From Glossina fuscipes (taxonomy: Eukaryota; Arthropoda; Insecta; Diptera; Glossinidae): 64,000 bases of DNA. Below the pieces are notes generated by a model. That model was not told where the DNA came from and made no database searches. It was given only the letters and a program-made list of their open reading frames with translations. Shown piece after piece: positions 1 to 11,300 of the stretch. The stretch is from the NCBI RefSeq assembly GCF_014805625.2, contig NW_023998564.1:1266446-1330445 (forward strand), given 5' to 3'. A program made the translations under genes and the position numbers. Position 1 is the stretch's first letter. The number at the start of each line of letters is the position of its first letter.

Positions 1-272
1 TCGGTGCTCTGATCTACAATTTCAGCTCTAGAGCTTTTAGGCACCGTTGTCTCAATAATTTGGGCTTCAGCTAAATGCTGGTCATTGCTAGCTAACCTGA
101 CAATGCGTTCGAATAAAATAGCAACATTTCGCCTAAAACGTTTATAATCGAATGATTTTTCCGTATTAATATTGGAATCAATCATACTATGCTGATTGTT
201 AGTGTTGGTAGAACTTAACGGACCGTAATGATGCAACATATCAATTCCAGCTGCCATAGATTCTTCCCAACT
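1..272 (-). CDS. BBS9: BBS9 coding exon 10 (runs off window)
   Basis: Acceptor TTTTTTTTAG. Open to base 1. It begins SWEESMAAGIDML, corresponding to the conserved WE(D/E) block near the C terminus of BBS9, followed by a less conserved tail. Confidence 0.75.
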
Positions 273-771
273 CTAAAAAAAAGAACACTAACTCTGAATA
301 ATGAAATTAAGATTTACATATAACTCATAATACTAATTCGGTCCAGTCTTCAGATGGTGTCGTTAGAACCGATGATATTATATTAACCAATTTCTCTTCC
401 AATTTTAAACTACTTATAATAAGTTTAGCCACAGTTAGAGCACATGTGAGGTCGCAACGTTGCCTACAGAAACGAAAAAGAGGGAGAAAAAGAGAGAGAG
501 AGAGAGGGGGAAATGATATTTTAGGCAAATTCAATTTTAAATTTCCTTCACACAAAAATTTACTTCAACTCATGTTTACGCATTTCCGTTAGCCTGTCAC
601 CTTCAGCTATTAGGTGATCGTAGTTCTCTTCAATTTGCAACACCAAAATCTCTTTTGGTTCATCTTCAACTTTTTCTTGTAGCCTGCGTTGCAACTCTTT
701 AAATCGCTGCCACAATTCGTCCAACTCCAACTGTTGGTGAAAGGAAAAGATTGATACTAATTAAGTTCTCG

Positions 772-810
<39 letters not shown>

Positions 811-3800
811 GTCTGTCTGTCTCTCTCCCTCTCTCTCCCCTCTGCCCCACCCCCTATCAACCCCTCTCCACCCTCTTTCCCGCCTTCCCACCGTCTCTCC
901 CCCCTCTCTCACTCTCTCGCTCTCTCTTTCTACAACAGCTGTCTGTACCGTTTGTTTTCTGATATTCTCTTGTGTTTCATGATGAATATCAATACGATGC
1001 AAAATTGGTTGAACCGGAATGAATGCAGAAGCCGTTATATAATCGGCATTTGGATTAATTTGTCCTTTAAGCGTCGCTTTCCTAGGGCCAAGAATTAGCT
1101 TTTGTGCTTCTAACGTTTGGTAAATGAGACGTTCCAATACTAAAGGAAAAGCTTCCAACACATCCGACTCTAATCTGGAAAGCGTATAATTGATTTTCCT
1201 TTCAATTTAATAAATATATTAGTACCTTAAGCGATTTGAATTTTTTTCAGCCACTATAGTAACAATCTCTTCCACATTTTCACCCAGAGTCGTTAGAAGC
1301 ACTAAACCTAAACTCTGCGATTCATTTTCCCAACTAATGAATTCACTGAAATAATCGCACAACTTGGGACTTTCCTCGACTTTTAAATTTATGATATATG
1401 TTAGTTTGATCGAAGCGGCCTTTTGCGGTTGTTTGAGTTTGAAGAACATATTCAGTGGCAAGAAAGCAGCTTGTTGTATAACTCGGGGGACGCCCTAAAT
1501 TTCGATATTTTAGAAAATGATGTACCAATTAAACTCGTAATGACTTTCAAAGCTTACTGACCTTCATGCTTATGAACGACACCACAACTTCAACTTTGCT
1601 AGTATGAAAATGTAATAATTCTGCTATGAAAAATTCCAATTCCATTGTTTCACTGGTATCGCCTTTCACATTAACATACGTTACGGTGTCCTGTGAACAA
1701 CGTATACCTTCGGGCATGTTAAAAACTATTTGCATTTCGCTTAAAGCTTCCTTGGCATGCCATCTCAATTGACCGGTACTAACAGATAACTCTTTTAAAG
1801 CGACATTAACTGGTATATCCTCCAGCAATAATAAATCAGCTTCTGCTTTCACTTCTGCGTTGATTGTGAAAGATATATTCATGTCTTCGTACGCCTTCTG
1901 ATTGATTATTTCCACATTTTGAATATCAGTTGCCTCTTTGATTTCTTCTTCGAGTTCTTGAAGCTTTTTCTGAGCTTCTGTAAAGCTTAGTTCTTGAACA
2001 TTCAATGGTGGCACTTGAAAAACGTACGGATCGGTACCCAGATAACCAATACGCAGCTGACCGCATGGTCCGAGTGTAACCAAAGCTCCAGTCAAACCAC
2101 TTAAATTAGAACGTTGTATAGCTACCGGGGGTTCATGTTTGATATGGGCTGCCCATATAATATTGGCCTTTTCGTATATGAAAAGTTTAGAAGATGCGGA
2201 AAATATAATCGTGATTAGGCGAGCTGTGGGTTCTTGAAAAATCAATTCAAATGCAATTTTAAAGATTGATAGAAAAATATCTTTTTTTTTGGTTTTTTAC
2301 CCCAATAATAGCCGACGACAAATGAATAAAAACATTTTGGCACATACTCCAATTTTAGTATAAATTCCAATTTGCCAGCATCGGTAACGCATAAAAAATT
2401 TCTCTCGCCCAAAATCATAAGCGAGGCATGATCTCTGGCAAGAAATAAAAAGTTTTTGGATTAAAGCAATGAGACAAGAAAAAAACGTAAACCAAAAAAG
2501 TTAGGCAAGGGCTGCTATTAAATGCGTTACATCATTTGTGGTAATACAATTCATAATAATCTTTTTCTGCAACAATTTAATTTTTTGTCTGTATGCCCGT
2601 CTGTTATCTTTCTATACGTTTTGTGTGCAATCAACACGTCACAATTTTGGAATTATTTTTTACATAATTTTATAAATGGTTTGGTCCAGCCTGTCGATAG
2701 TTAGTATATTGACGAAGCCTACCGAAGATGTCGAGTCATTTCTCCAATCACTTCCCACACAAAATCTATTTGAAAAGACTTTTATATAAAATAGCTTAAA
2801 AGTTTTTGAAATTTCTCGTCAAATATCGTTGGATACTAGCGTTTTATTTCCCCATACCAAACTGATACGAAAAATTGGAATTGGATGGCGCGACTTTTTG
2901 CGTCCCTCCCCATTTAATCATTTCTACAAAATGAAGCTTTCATATAACAAAAAGTCAAATTTTTAATACTTTATCATGAAAATTGATGTATAATAGTAAC
3001 TTGAAATAGAATCGAGAAACGGCAATTAAATGCCCTATACCAAATCATTTACTGCAACTCCTCATTTATTATCATGACAAAATACCACCACACAAAACCT
3101 TCCAATAACTAATCACTCCTGTTCCACGGACACCAACCGTCCTCGTTCTACTCACTATTGTTCTACAGGCACAGGATGCTTTATGAATGGGTGTGAACAA
3201 CTGTGTCCGCGGATACTAAATCCTTTTAACTCAGAATTGCAGTTGGCTACTCGGTATGACCAACAATTTAATGACCCCGGAGCAGAGGGTTATGATTCAT
3301 TTCTGCAATCAAAAACCATTCCAACACTGAAAGAGGGGTAAATACAATGCACTAATTGTTCAATGAATGTCTTTCCCATCCCCCGAAGAAAGACCACTAC
3401 ATTAGTCACCGCCAAGAAGCGGAGTATCTATAAGGTTAGCGTTCATTTAGCCCTGATACAGTTCATTTGGATAAGGGACGTGGAATTTAATTAGATTTAA
3501 GTAACAGCAGGTGCTAATAGCTAGCAGTAGGTTAGACTTAAGCAGACAGAGCCTGGCGACGGGATATGGGTATCCGACAAGATTAAAAACGTCAAACTCT
3601 TGTGTATATCAACTGTTAAAAACAGTTTTTTCAAAAGCGGCTTTATATGCGTTAATTACAAAAATATTCGTATTTAATTTAAGGTTAGCGGCGTTTGTTC
3701 TTGGTGAGAGACGACTCAGTGCACCAAACTTCGTCAAAATTAGTCCTAAAATTTATGACAGACGGACAACGACGTAAATTAAATTTCTTAACTTCGGACC

Positions 3801-4945
3801 AAGTCAGTTCACCTTTGGTGCTCGCATCGAAAATGTACCGTTACATAGAAACAAGATGTAATTTTTAGTATTTTGTCAAGGCAATCAATAAAGGACAGTA
3901 TTAGGCGAAGCTCGGAGTTTTCGCTGATTAATAGTGTATTGTATTCTTTATGGAAACTATTTTTGAAACTTAAATTTAAAAACTTTAACCAAGTCACTAT
4001 TAGTGTGTAGAACTCGTAAGTAATTATAATAATTTCCATTTAACTTACGATTTGACTTGTACAACATTCATATCTAGAATACCTTCACCTAGACACATAG
4101 ACCAGGTCGACTGATATTGCGATTTATTAATAGAAGAATGTGATAGATCTTGATAACTAAAATGGTTATTTAAAACTTTTTTTTATTATATTTTTAAATA
4201 AATTAAAAAAAAAAATAAAGAAACTTACGTGAAACATTCTAAATTCCATGCAGAAGCTAAACGAAAGAAACTGTCCGTACGCTCACAGTAGACAATAGGT
4301 GTTGGTAATGCTCGATGCCCGGGAAATTTACACTCATAACTAATACCATCCTGTTCATAAAATGTTAAAGCGCCGTCCAAATGAACAACGCAGAAAAATT
4401 CGCGGCCTTTAACTTTACCAAAATAGCCTTTACATAAAGCGAAAGCGGTACGATTGAACCGATAGGCGTGCAATTGCTGCAAAGACAATTGTGCGCCATG
4501 TTCCGCTACACCACCTATAAACTGTACACTATAAATGACGACCATATAAGGATGAAGAACAGCTAACTGATTAGCGTTCTCTTTACGGCTATTCCTTTGA
4601 AAACAAAGACAAAATATCGATTTCTATTTATAACTTACTTTCATCCAAGGTTTGTCTTGCAACTTACGCGGTAAATCTGCCTGCGTATACCCCAAGTATA
4701 GGCGAATTACCCTGCTGTTCCAGCAGCAGATCTGTTGCTCTATAACCATATGTATTACTAGTAGCATCTAATTCGTAACTGGGATAGTATATAGATAAAT
4801 GGCCGGCATGCGTTCCTATAACAATGTAATCCTTTTCTTGATCCTCTAAACCAAAACGAGCACACAATAAACTTGCCACATCATAATTTTCACCCAAATC
4901 TGAACACTGTGCGGACCACCAAGTACAAACATTAAACAAAGACAT
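1..4945 (-). CDS. BBS9: BBS9 / PTHB1, BBSome subunit (partial, multi-exon)
   Basis: Reads as BBS9 (PTHB1, parathyroid hormone-responsive B1), a core subunit of the BBSome that moves membrane proteins in and out of cilia. The start at 4945 gives MSLF followed by a tryptophan pair, as in the family. Ten coding exons join in phase: 4945-4668, 4594-4229, 4156-4049, 2434-2301, 2232-1562, 1494-1226, 1174-949, 730-564, 463-334 and 272 to beyond base 1, giving about 873 codons before the edge; the human protein is of similar size. The first four exons and part of the fifth form the N-terminal beta-propeller; recognisable family stretches are AVLHPYMVVIYSV, GERNFLCV and YLGTDP. The fifth exon adds a short coiled stretch, and the C-terminal exons carry a helical region and the WEES block. 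The gene lies head-to-tail with domino. The end of exon 7 (949, donor GTACAG) is the least certain boundary. The 3' end is outside the window. Confidence 0.9.
334..463 (-). CDS. BBS9: BBS9 coding exon 9
   Basis: Acceptor TTTCTGTAG, phase 2 in; donor TTA|GTATTA, phase 0 out. It encodes a Leu/Val-rich helical segment ending SEDWTEL and joins directly to the SWEES block of the next exon. Confidence 0.7.
564..730 (-). CDS. BBS9: BBS9 coding exon 8
   Basis: Acceptor CACCAACAG, donor GAA|GTAAAT, phase 0 in and phase 2 out. It encodes a helical, charged segment (LELDELWQRFKELQRRL onward) predicted as coiled coil. Confidence 0.75.
731..948 (-). repeat. CT/GA microsatellite in BBS9 intron 7
   Basis: On the plus strand 770-935 is almost pure CT with CTGT repeats (about 805-822). 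On the transcribed minus strand this makes the intron a GA-rich purine tract beginning close to the weak GTACAG donor. Confidence 0.85.
949..1174 (-). CDS. BBS9: BBS9 coding exon 7
   Basis: Acceptor CTTTCCAG joins in phase 2 to give LESDVLEAFPLVLERL. The end is placed at ACG|GTACAG because it gives the phase 0 needed by the next exon. An alternative GTT|GTAGAA site about 12 bp downstream has the same phase. Confidence 0.65.
1226..1494 (-). CDS. BBS9: BBS9 coding exon 6
   Basis: Acceptor AAATTTAG gives GVPRVIQQAAFLPLNMFF, matching the family's PR...LPL segment. Donor AG|GTACTA in phase 2, followed by a 51-bp intron. Confidence 0.8.
1562..2232 (-). CDS. BBS9: BBS9 coding exon 5
   Basis: Longest exon (671 bp). 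Acceptor TTTTTCAAG in phase 1; donor AAG|GTCAGT in phase 0. It contains the IGYLGTDP motif that ends the propeller, a Glu-rich helical linker (about 40 residues) and a beta-rich domain. A competing GTAAGC four bases downstream would break the frame. Confidence 0.85.
2301..2434 (-). CDS. BBS9: BBS9 coding exon 4
   Basis: Acceptor CTTGCCAG, donor G|GTAAAA, phase 2 in and phase 1 out. It encodes the strongly conserved ILGERNFLCVTDAGKLEF stretch of the propeller. A 1.6 kb intron (2435-4048) precedes it. Confidence 0.8.
2435..4048. other. BBS9 intron 3, dispersed-repeat fragments
   Basis: No coding exon seen. 2710-3060 resembles the dispersed repeat family described at 5680 and 27540 (shared phrases such as AATTTTTAATACTTTATCATGAAAAT). 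The remainder is unremarkable. Confidence 0.5.
4049..4156 (-). CDS. BBS9: BBS9 coding exon 3 (short, 108 bp)
   Basis: Found from splice-site and phase logic. Acceptor TTTTAG, donor TC|GTAAGT, open for 35 codons (WSMCLGEGILDMNVVQV in the middle) and phase 2 on both sides. It fills the gap between the exon 2 end and the GERNFLC block and matches the family's WTLNIGE-like segment in position. Confidence 0.75.
4229..4594 (-). CDS. BBS9: BBS9 coding exon 2
   Basis: Acceptor TTTTCAAAG and donor AC|GTAAGT; enters and leaves in phase 2. It encodes the conserved AVLHP, VKGREFFCVVHLDGALTFYEQ and ERTDSF stretches typical of the BBS9 propeller. Confidence 0.85.
4668..4945 (-). CDS. BBS9: BBS9 coding exon 1
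   Basis: ATG at 4945-4943; the exon ends in phase 2 before GTAAGT. It encodes the first propeller strands, including the VIGTHAGHLSIYYP stretch. No upstream in-frame extension was needed to match the family start. Confidence 0.85.
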
Positions 4946-5149
4946 TACTGCTATTGTTCTGTTACAACCTTCTTCGAATTGTTCATTTCAATTGAAATGC
5001 TTTGTTTTTAATTTGTGGTTGCTAAGAAACAATTCAGAAAACATTTCCTATATTGTATAAAGTGGCAATGAGCTAAAAACAATAGAAGCACGATAGCACC
5101 ATTGAATGCCCTGTACAATCCTGCAGGTATTCATGTAATCACTTTTCAA

Positions 5150-5520
5150 AATGAGATTTTATATGGGAAATGATCGAAAAAATGGGTAAAATCAGGTCAA
5201 ATTTTAATAGCGTTAGTTCTTATACCAAAACAGGCTGGTGTACCAAGTCTTATCAACATATCTGCAGAGTTGCAACTTACATGTCGAAGACAAAAATAGA
5301 AGACGGATAGACTGACAGACAAGCATGGATCGACTCGAAAACCGGTCGAATGAAAAAAATGGGGCAACCTCAACTCCTCCTGGATGTTGCGCATATTCGC
5401 AAGAGCTTAATACACTTTTAGAACACAAGCGGCGTAGGGTGTGAAAACTTTGCCTTAGAAAACGTATGCTTCTGAATGAAATTCGAAGTTGTTTTCCAGT
5501 AAACAACTTCAATCAGGCAA
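5150..5520 (-). repeat. Dispersed repeat family copy (minus)
   Basis: The reverse complement carries the same order of phrases as the copy at 5680: GCAACATCCAGGAGGA, GAGTTGAGG, then CTTGGTACACCA and AACGCTATT. Confidence 0.5.
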
Positions 5521-5679
5521 GAAGTCATCCAAAAATTTTTTTTTACGAAAAATTCTAAACGAATTTTCAAAGAAGTTGTTATTCTCACGCCATTCTCATC
5601 CGTATGTAAAAATCTTTGTTTATACTACTGCAAATAGCATGCACTGTTAGTGCTATTAATGAAAAAACTAAACACGTTG

Positions 5680-6010
5680 ATTCATGGGACGAAGGCTATG
5701 GCAAGTTTTACATCCTACACCATTTATATGGCGATGATATATTAAGTTTGTGCGGATGTATACAACACCCAGAAGGACTTGAGGTGTAGCCAGTTTCTAT
5801 TATGCCAATTTACTCAGAAGATTATTCCGAATTTTATCTGTCCGTGTGATTGCGTTTTCTTGTAGCCGCAATTTTTGAGAAATTTTGAAGAAAGTTGGTA
5901 CACCAACGCGTTTGGACCAAAGGACGCTATTGCTTGGAAAAATTATCGGGAAAAGACGTTATATGAATAAATATATTAAGCGAAATGGTATAGGGTGCTT
6001 ATAAGTAGAC
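5680..6010 (+). repeat. Dispersed repeat family copy (plus)
   Basis: Shares GTTTGTGCGGATGTATACAA, CACCCAGAAGGACTTGAG and GGACGCTATTG, and ends TTAAGCGAAATGGTATAGGG. The same order is seen near 13690, 27590 and 51810. Confidence 0.55.
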
Positions 6011-7797
6011 CCACTGTATTGTTTTTACTTGTTTTCAATTAGTTGCCCCCCTCAAGAATTTTTATTCTAATTGTGACGAACAGAGGACTTATTGTGCGTC
6101 CCAAACCATTTTTAAAAAACGGTGCAAGTTATAATTGGTTGGATATCTTTTGTTTCAATAATTTCGCCGTTAATTAGCAAAAGGTTCTCGTTTAGTCAGA
6201 CAGCTGACATGAAACGAAAATATATCCAGAAAAATAACAGCATATATCCTTAATAAAAATATCCATGCTAAGTAGATGGGGCTTAGCAAACGCGTTGCAA
6301 CCGCGGAGAATATGGTCAAGAAATATCGTTGAAGCCATCCAAAAAAATAGTTACTTTGGCCAGAGCTTCTATTGCAAGGATACAAATAACATCTAACACG
6401 AAAAATTGGTGCTAAAAAATTTTTTTTTCGCATAGTATATGACTTTTTCTATTCTCCGCTTGAAAGTCGAAAAAGGTTTGCTAATTTCAGTGGTGTCTTT
6501 TTCAAACGGTAATTTCTTCCGGCATCGTGTTTAAAGAGAATTAAGAAATTAGATCCAGCAACACAAAAAATAAATCTATTTGCAAGGGCGTCGTTGAAGT
6601 ACTACTGACCGAATAATCTGATTGCGTAGGCTTAGTTCTTCACCTTCATTAAATATGTAATATGATGTGAAAAACTTTTCTTACGGAGGCAAAATCATTT
6701 TGACAGCCCAAATCACAGGAATATAAAAGTAAACAATGTCCGAGGCGATCTTTGAGGTGCAATATTATATATTCCCTACTGGTAGATTTTTCCAAGGTCA
6801 CGCAAGATGAATGAAAAGCGCGAGTTGCTCTCAAAGCAAAATTTGGAGAATCCCGCCCACATAGGTAATTTGCGTTCCAACTTTGGGTGAACTTAAGCGG
6901 TGTAAACCCTTTCGTCGCTCATGAACATTTGGACATTTCGCTGTACAAGGTTGAGCGTCTCCAAGTAAAACTACTTACGTGTCTTTTACGTCGCTTTAAA
7001 AAAACTAGACGCTTTAATTCATCGTTCTACACTCCGAATATTTACTCTTTCATTCTATTATGCGCAGAACATCAAAGAGTAAGAGTGCGCTTCGAACTTC
7101 AAGCCTAATCGAAAGCCTATACTAACACACTTTCTCTTCACCTCATAATAACTATGCAGCATATTTTGAAAATCAAAACTTTTGCAAATTTTATTATCAA
7201 GTGACCATGAGTTCTCTTATCTTTTAAATTTTTAAAAATGATTTATATGTTATGTCCCGGCTGGATAAGACAAGAAATTAAACAGCTTTATCAATTGTCC
7301 GTTGTTTTGAATTTTTTTTTTGTTTTTCTAAATATTAATCTGTATATTTATATGCAATAATAATAATATTTTTACATTTTATAAAATTATAAAGTAAAGA
7401 ATATTTCACATGCTATGAGAACAGAAATAGAGACGGGGAATTTAAAATTAAAAGCTAACGTAATTAACCTAATTTTAAGAATTTAACTCGTACAGATGTG
7501 ATAAATATAACTGAGAAAATAAAAAGGCCGCTTTGAAATGATACATTTTCTGCTTTTTTTTAGTTTTTTAAATTAAATATGATATAATAAAACTTAATAC
7601 TTGAATATATTTTTGTCTTTAAAAGTAAAATCAAATTTTTAGAAGTTGCAAGTTGAAACAGTGGCGTAACTTGAATCGGAAGTGAGAAAGAGAAAGGGAA
7701 GATAAGAAAAAAATTGATAAAAAAGAGATAAAATAGAGAGAAACAATATTTTTTCTTCATATGTTTTATATGTTGATTTGCCTTCTTTCTTGTTTTG

Positions 7798-8304
7798 TTA
7801 TTCCTTTTCACTGCGTATTTGCATGATTTTCTTTTTAACCAAAGTACGCACTTGTTGGGTCGTAGCTTGTTGTGATGTCTGCAAAGGCTGAGGAATCGCA
7901 TTATTCACTGCGGCTCCTGTAGAGGTTTGCGTAATGGTCATTACCTCTGCGGGAGAAGTATTAGAGGTGTTAATGTTTGCATTTACACCGCTCGAAGTGC
8001 TTACCGCTACATTCTGTGTGGACTGCTGTTGCTGTGTTTGTTGTTGCTGCAAACTCTGTTGTTGCACCACAGCTACCAGATTGCCACTAACGGTGGTCTG
8101 TAATCTCACTGGACTAGCACTTGGTCGTTGATTCTGTTGCGCTGCTGCTTGCTGTTGTATAGCCGTAATGATAGCTTGCTGTGTCTGAGATTGGGAACCA
8201 CCTGCCGTTGTCACCTTAATAGTTCCGGCTATATTCTGCCCACTAGCGATATGAGCACGCAAATTGCCAGCAGCCAAAGCTTGAGCCGAAGTAGCCGAGA
8301 CCAC
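7798..8304 (-). CDS. dom: dom isoform A last exon
   Basis: Acceptor TTTTAAAAAG, phase 0; 168 codons to TAA at 7800-7798. It begins [19 protein letters not shown], continues Gln-rich and ends in a basic helix ([17 protein letters not shown]). It joins to the previous exon across a 1.9 kb intron. Confidence 0.88.
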   Translation of the reverse strand: MVSATSAQALAAGNLRAHIASGQNIAGTIKVTTAGGSQSQTQQAIITAIQQQAAAQQNQRPSASPVRLQTTVSGNLVAVVQQQSLQQQQTQQQQSTQNVAVSTSSGVNANINTSNTSPAEVMTITQTSTGAAVNNAIPQPLQTSQQATTQQVRTLVKKKIMQIRSEKE

Positions 8305-11300
8305 CTTTTTAAAATAGTTGCAAGAAAAATAAATTTGCTTAATAACAACCCTTTTGAAGACCAAGGCCTACTAAACATACGTTGCTGATTAAAGAAAAGT
8401 TTTTTTTTTAAATAATCACTGATGAGAAGTTAGCCCACTGTAGCTAGCCCACATTTTAGCGAAGACAAAACTATGGGTTAACTTCCCACCTTTACCACCT
8501 TTGCTAAGGTAATTGATAACTGAACCCTACAAAATCATTAGAAAAACTAAACAAAAATAGAAATACAAGCATAAATGAATTAAGAAATTATACAGAAATA
8601 GTATAAGAAACTAAAAAAAAAATTTTTCTTGTATTTTCCATATAGTACATGTGTGGCGTTGGCGAAAAGTTGCAATATATAAAGTGTGCATAAAAAATTA
8701 AGAAATTCCCCTATCGCAGATTTTTGATATGTCTTAAAGGACGCTAAAACCTATCAGAAAACCCCAATTTCATTATCCTGGTTAGGGAACATCACGTCGA
8801 AATCCGCCAAAAACCGGTCCTCTTTGTATACACAAGACCGTAAAGGCAAAATGTTGCTAGTGAAATGTTCGAACTTAACATGTTTTCGTTTTACTGGCTG
8901 ATGAATTGTTTGATTTTATACGCATAATGTTTTTGTCTTTTTTCAGCATGTATGTTTAAGATTATACATTACGGGCATTTGCTTGCAATAACAGCGCGTT
9001 TGTCCCATGCACTTGCTTGAGAAGTTATATGTATGGTATTGAGTTGTCGTCATTTTTCTAAATGTGAATCGCGTACAATTTTGTTCAAAACATTCTATAG
9101 GCTAATGGAATATATGCTATGGCAAAAATGTTCGTGTGCGTTTGTGCGTGCGCTTAGCAGTCACTTGACTGCCCACTTTTTCTTTCTCATTATTTATATG
9201 GGTAAAAATTATATTGGTAAAATTGGTTTTAAGCGAATTTCGAGTTGATGTCCCCTCAACAGGGTAATGAAATTAGGTTTTTATGATAGTCTTTAGCGTC
9301 CTTTAAGACACATCAAAAATCTGCGATAGGGCAATTTCTTAAACATTTTTTATAACTAATTTAGTGTTTTGGGTATATGGAGAGAGCCGGTTCTTGACGA
9401 ATTTCGAGGTGATGGATCGATACCACGGTAATTAAGTTAGGTTTTTCTGATAGGTTTTAGCATTTTTCACGACATATCAAAAATCTGTAGTCTAAAAATG
9501 ATTATAACACGAATTTAACGTTGCATTCTTTCAGTATTTGTAACGTACTTTTGCATGAGTTTTACTAGCAATACCTAAGCATTTTCTGTTTTGCGTTCGT
9601 AATTAGCGACTTAGTATGTTTTATATGTGCATGTTCGCTAAGATTATTTAATTTTAATAGTTATTTTACTTTACTGTTATTCATTTCGCGATAAATTGTA
9701 ACTTAGCAAAGACATTTTAGCGAGGACACTATCTTCACTTTAGTAAATAATCGTTAAAGACTAGTTTCATAATTTCATCTTATATGTATAAAGCCGATTA
9801 TATTCGACAAACATGGTGCACTTTATTGGTCTCTTGCCAAAGACGATTATTTTCCGTAACGAGAAAATATGAAGTACAAGGAAATGTAAGTGACTTCGCG
9901 AAAGAGAGCAATTTATTTAATTCAATCATTAAAGCCTCAGTAATTGTACTTAGCAGCATTTATTAACCTATAATTTCATCGTTATAAGGAATGAAGAAAG
10001 CTACAACGAAGAAATTACTGAGGTTATTTTTGCAACGGTTTACCCTAGCAAGGGTTTGCCATTACGTTTGGGTAAACTATAGCAACACCAAACAAGTACT
10101 ACGAGGAACATCCAACAACTTTCCATTAAATAAAAAAAACAATGTCTTACATAAAAAATTTAAAACGATTTTCATTTCTTACTTGTATAGCCTGGCGCTG
10201 ATTGGGCTGCGATGCCATGGACACTGGTATTACGCGAAATCCGGGCTGTCCTTGGCGCATTACTTGTTGTATTTGTTGAACGGTCACAGAACTGGGTAAA
10301 GATTTCGTATTTTGTATATGCACTAATTGCGTTTGAACGCCACTACTGTTACCAACTGATCCTGTGTTCGTTCCCGACGTTTTTTGCGCTACCGTAGTGG
10401 TAATTTGTTGTTGCTGCTGCACGTTGCTTGTTTGCGTTATTGTAGTGCCTTGGTTTTGCTGAGATTGCTGAGTAGCTATAACACTGACAGCTGCACTGCC
10501 ACCGGTAGCAGCGGCTATCTGTGTCATTCGTGATATTTTACGAGGCATGCCTAAATGTTGTTGCATATGTAATTGACGCATTTGTGATTGATTAGCCATG
10601 GTTACTTTAATTTGTCCACCGGGTTTTAATTGCGATAAAGCCATATTTACAGTACTTTGAGCCTGTCCGGCTCCGCTGTTGCCAGGAGTTACGCCAACTC
10701 CTGCGGAGGTGACAGCTGACGTTTTAACTAAAGTAGCAATTTGTTGAGGTGTAACCTGCTGTACCATTTGTTGCTTTTGCCCTTGATTTTGTATGGTTTG
10801 CTGTTGTTGTTGCACTAAAGTTGTGCCCGCAACTACACCTGCTGTTGTGGCTGTTTGCTGTATTTGCATTCCTCCCGTTGATGTGGTAGTAAAAATTTGG
10901 CCTTGTTGCAACATTTGGGCTGCTTTTTGATGCACGGCAGAATTTGTCACTTGTCTTTTTACCAGTAGCATATCCGTATCACCAACTTGGCGGGCTATCG
11001 TTTGTTTGCCAGTTACAGCGTTTACTTGTTTAATGAATTGAGCACGACTTTGCTGAGATTGTTGACTATGCACTTGACCGGCGGCGACCGTTGTCACACC
11101 ACTTCCACCGCTACTTCCATTTGGTGCTGCTATGGACACATTTGATGTTGCCACGGCTACTTTTTGTCCCTGCTGCACTACTTGCACTGTGCTAGAACCG
11201 GAATTTGTTGGCACAATGCTACCTTGTATAATAGTTCCACTGGCATTAACTAACGCAGTTTGTCCAGAAGCTGTTTGCACAACTGTTTGCTGGCCTGCCT

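Larger units (their letters stand above)
4946..7797. other. Intergenic region between BBS9 start and dom 3' end
   Basis: No supported gene. It contains two copies of a dispersed repeat in opposite orientation (5150-5520 minus, 5680-6010 plus) and otherwise AT-rich sequence. The last few hundred bases (7200-7797) must include the DOM-A 3' UTR; I could not fix the polyadenylation site. Confidence 0.6.

Noticed and set aside
751..1098. 115-codon plus-strand ORF
   Set aside because: Translation of the CT microsatellite and the antisense of BBS9 exon 7; only Ser/Leu repeats.
6887..7108. 73-codon plus-strand ORF
   Set aside because: Starts at TTG, no motif, in repeat-rich intergenic DNA.
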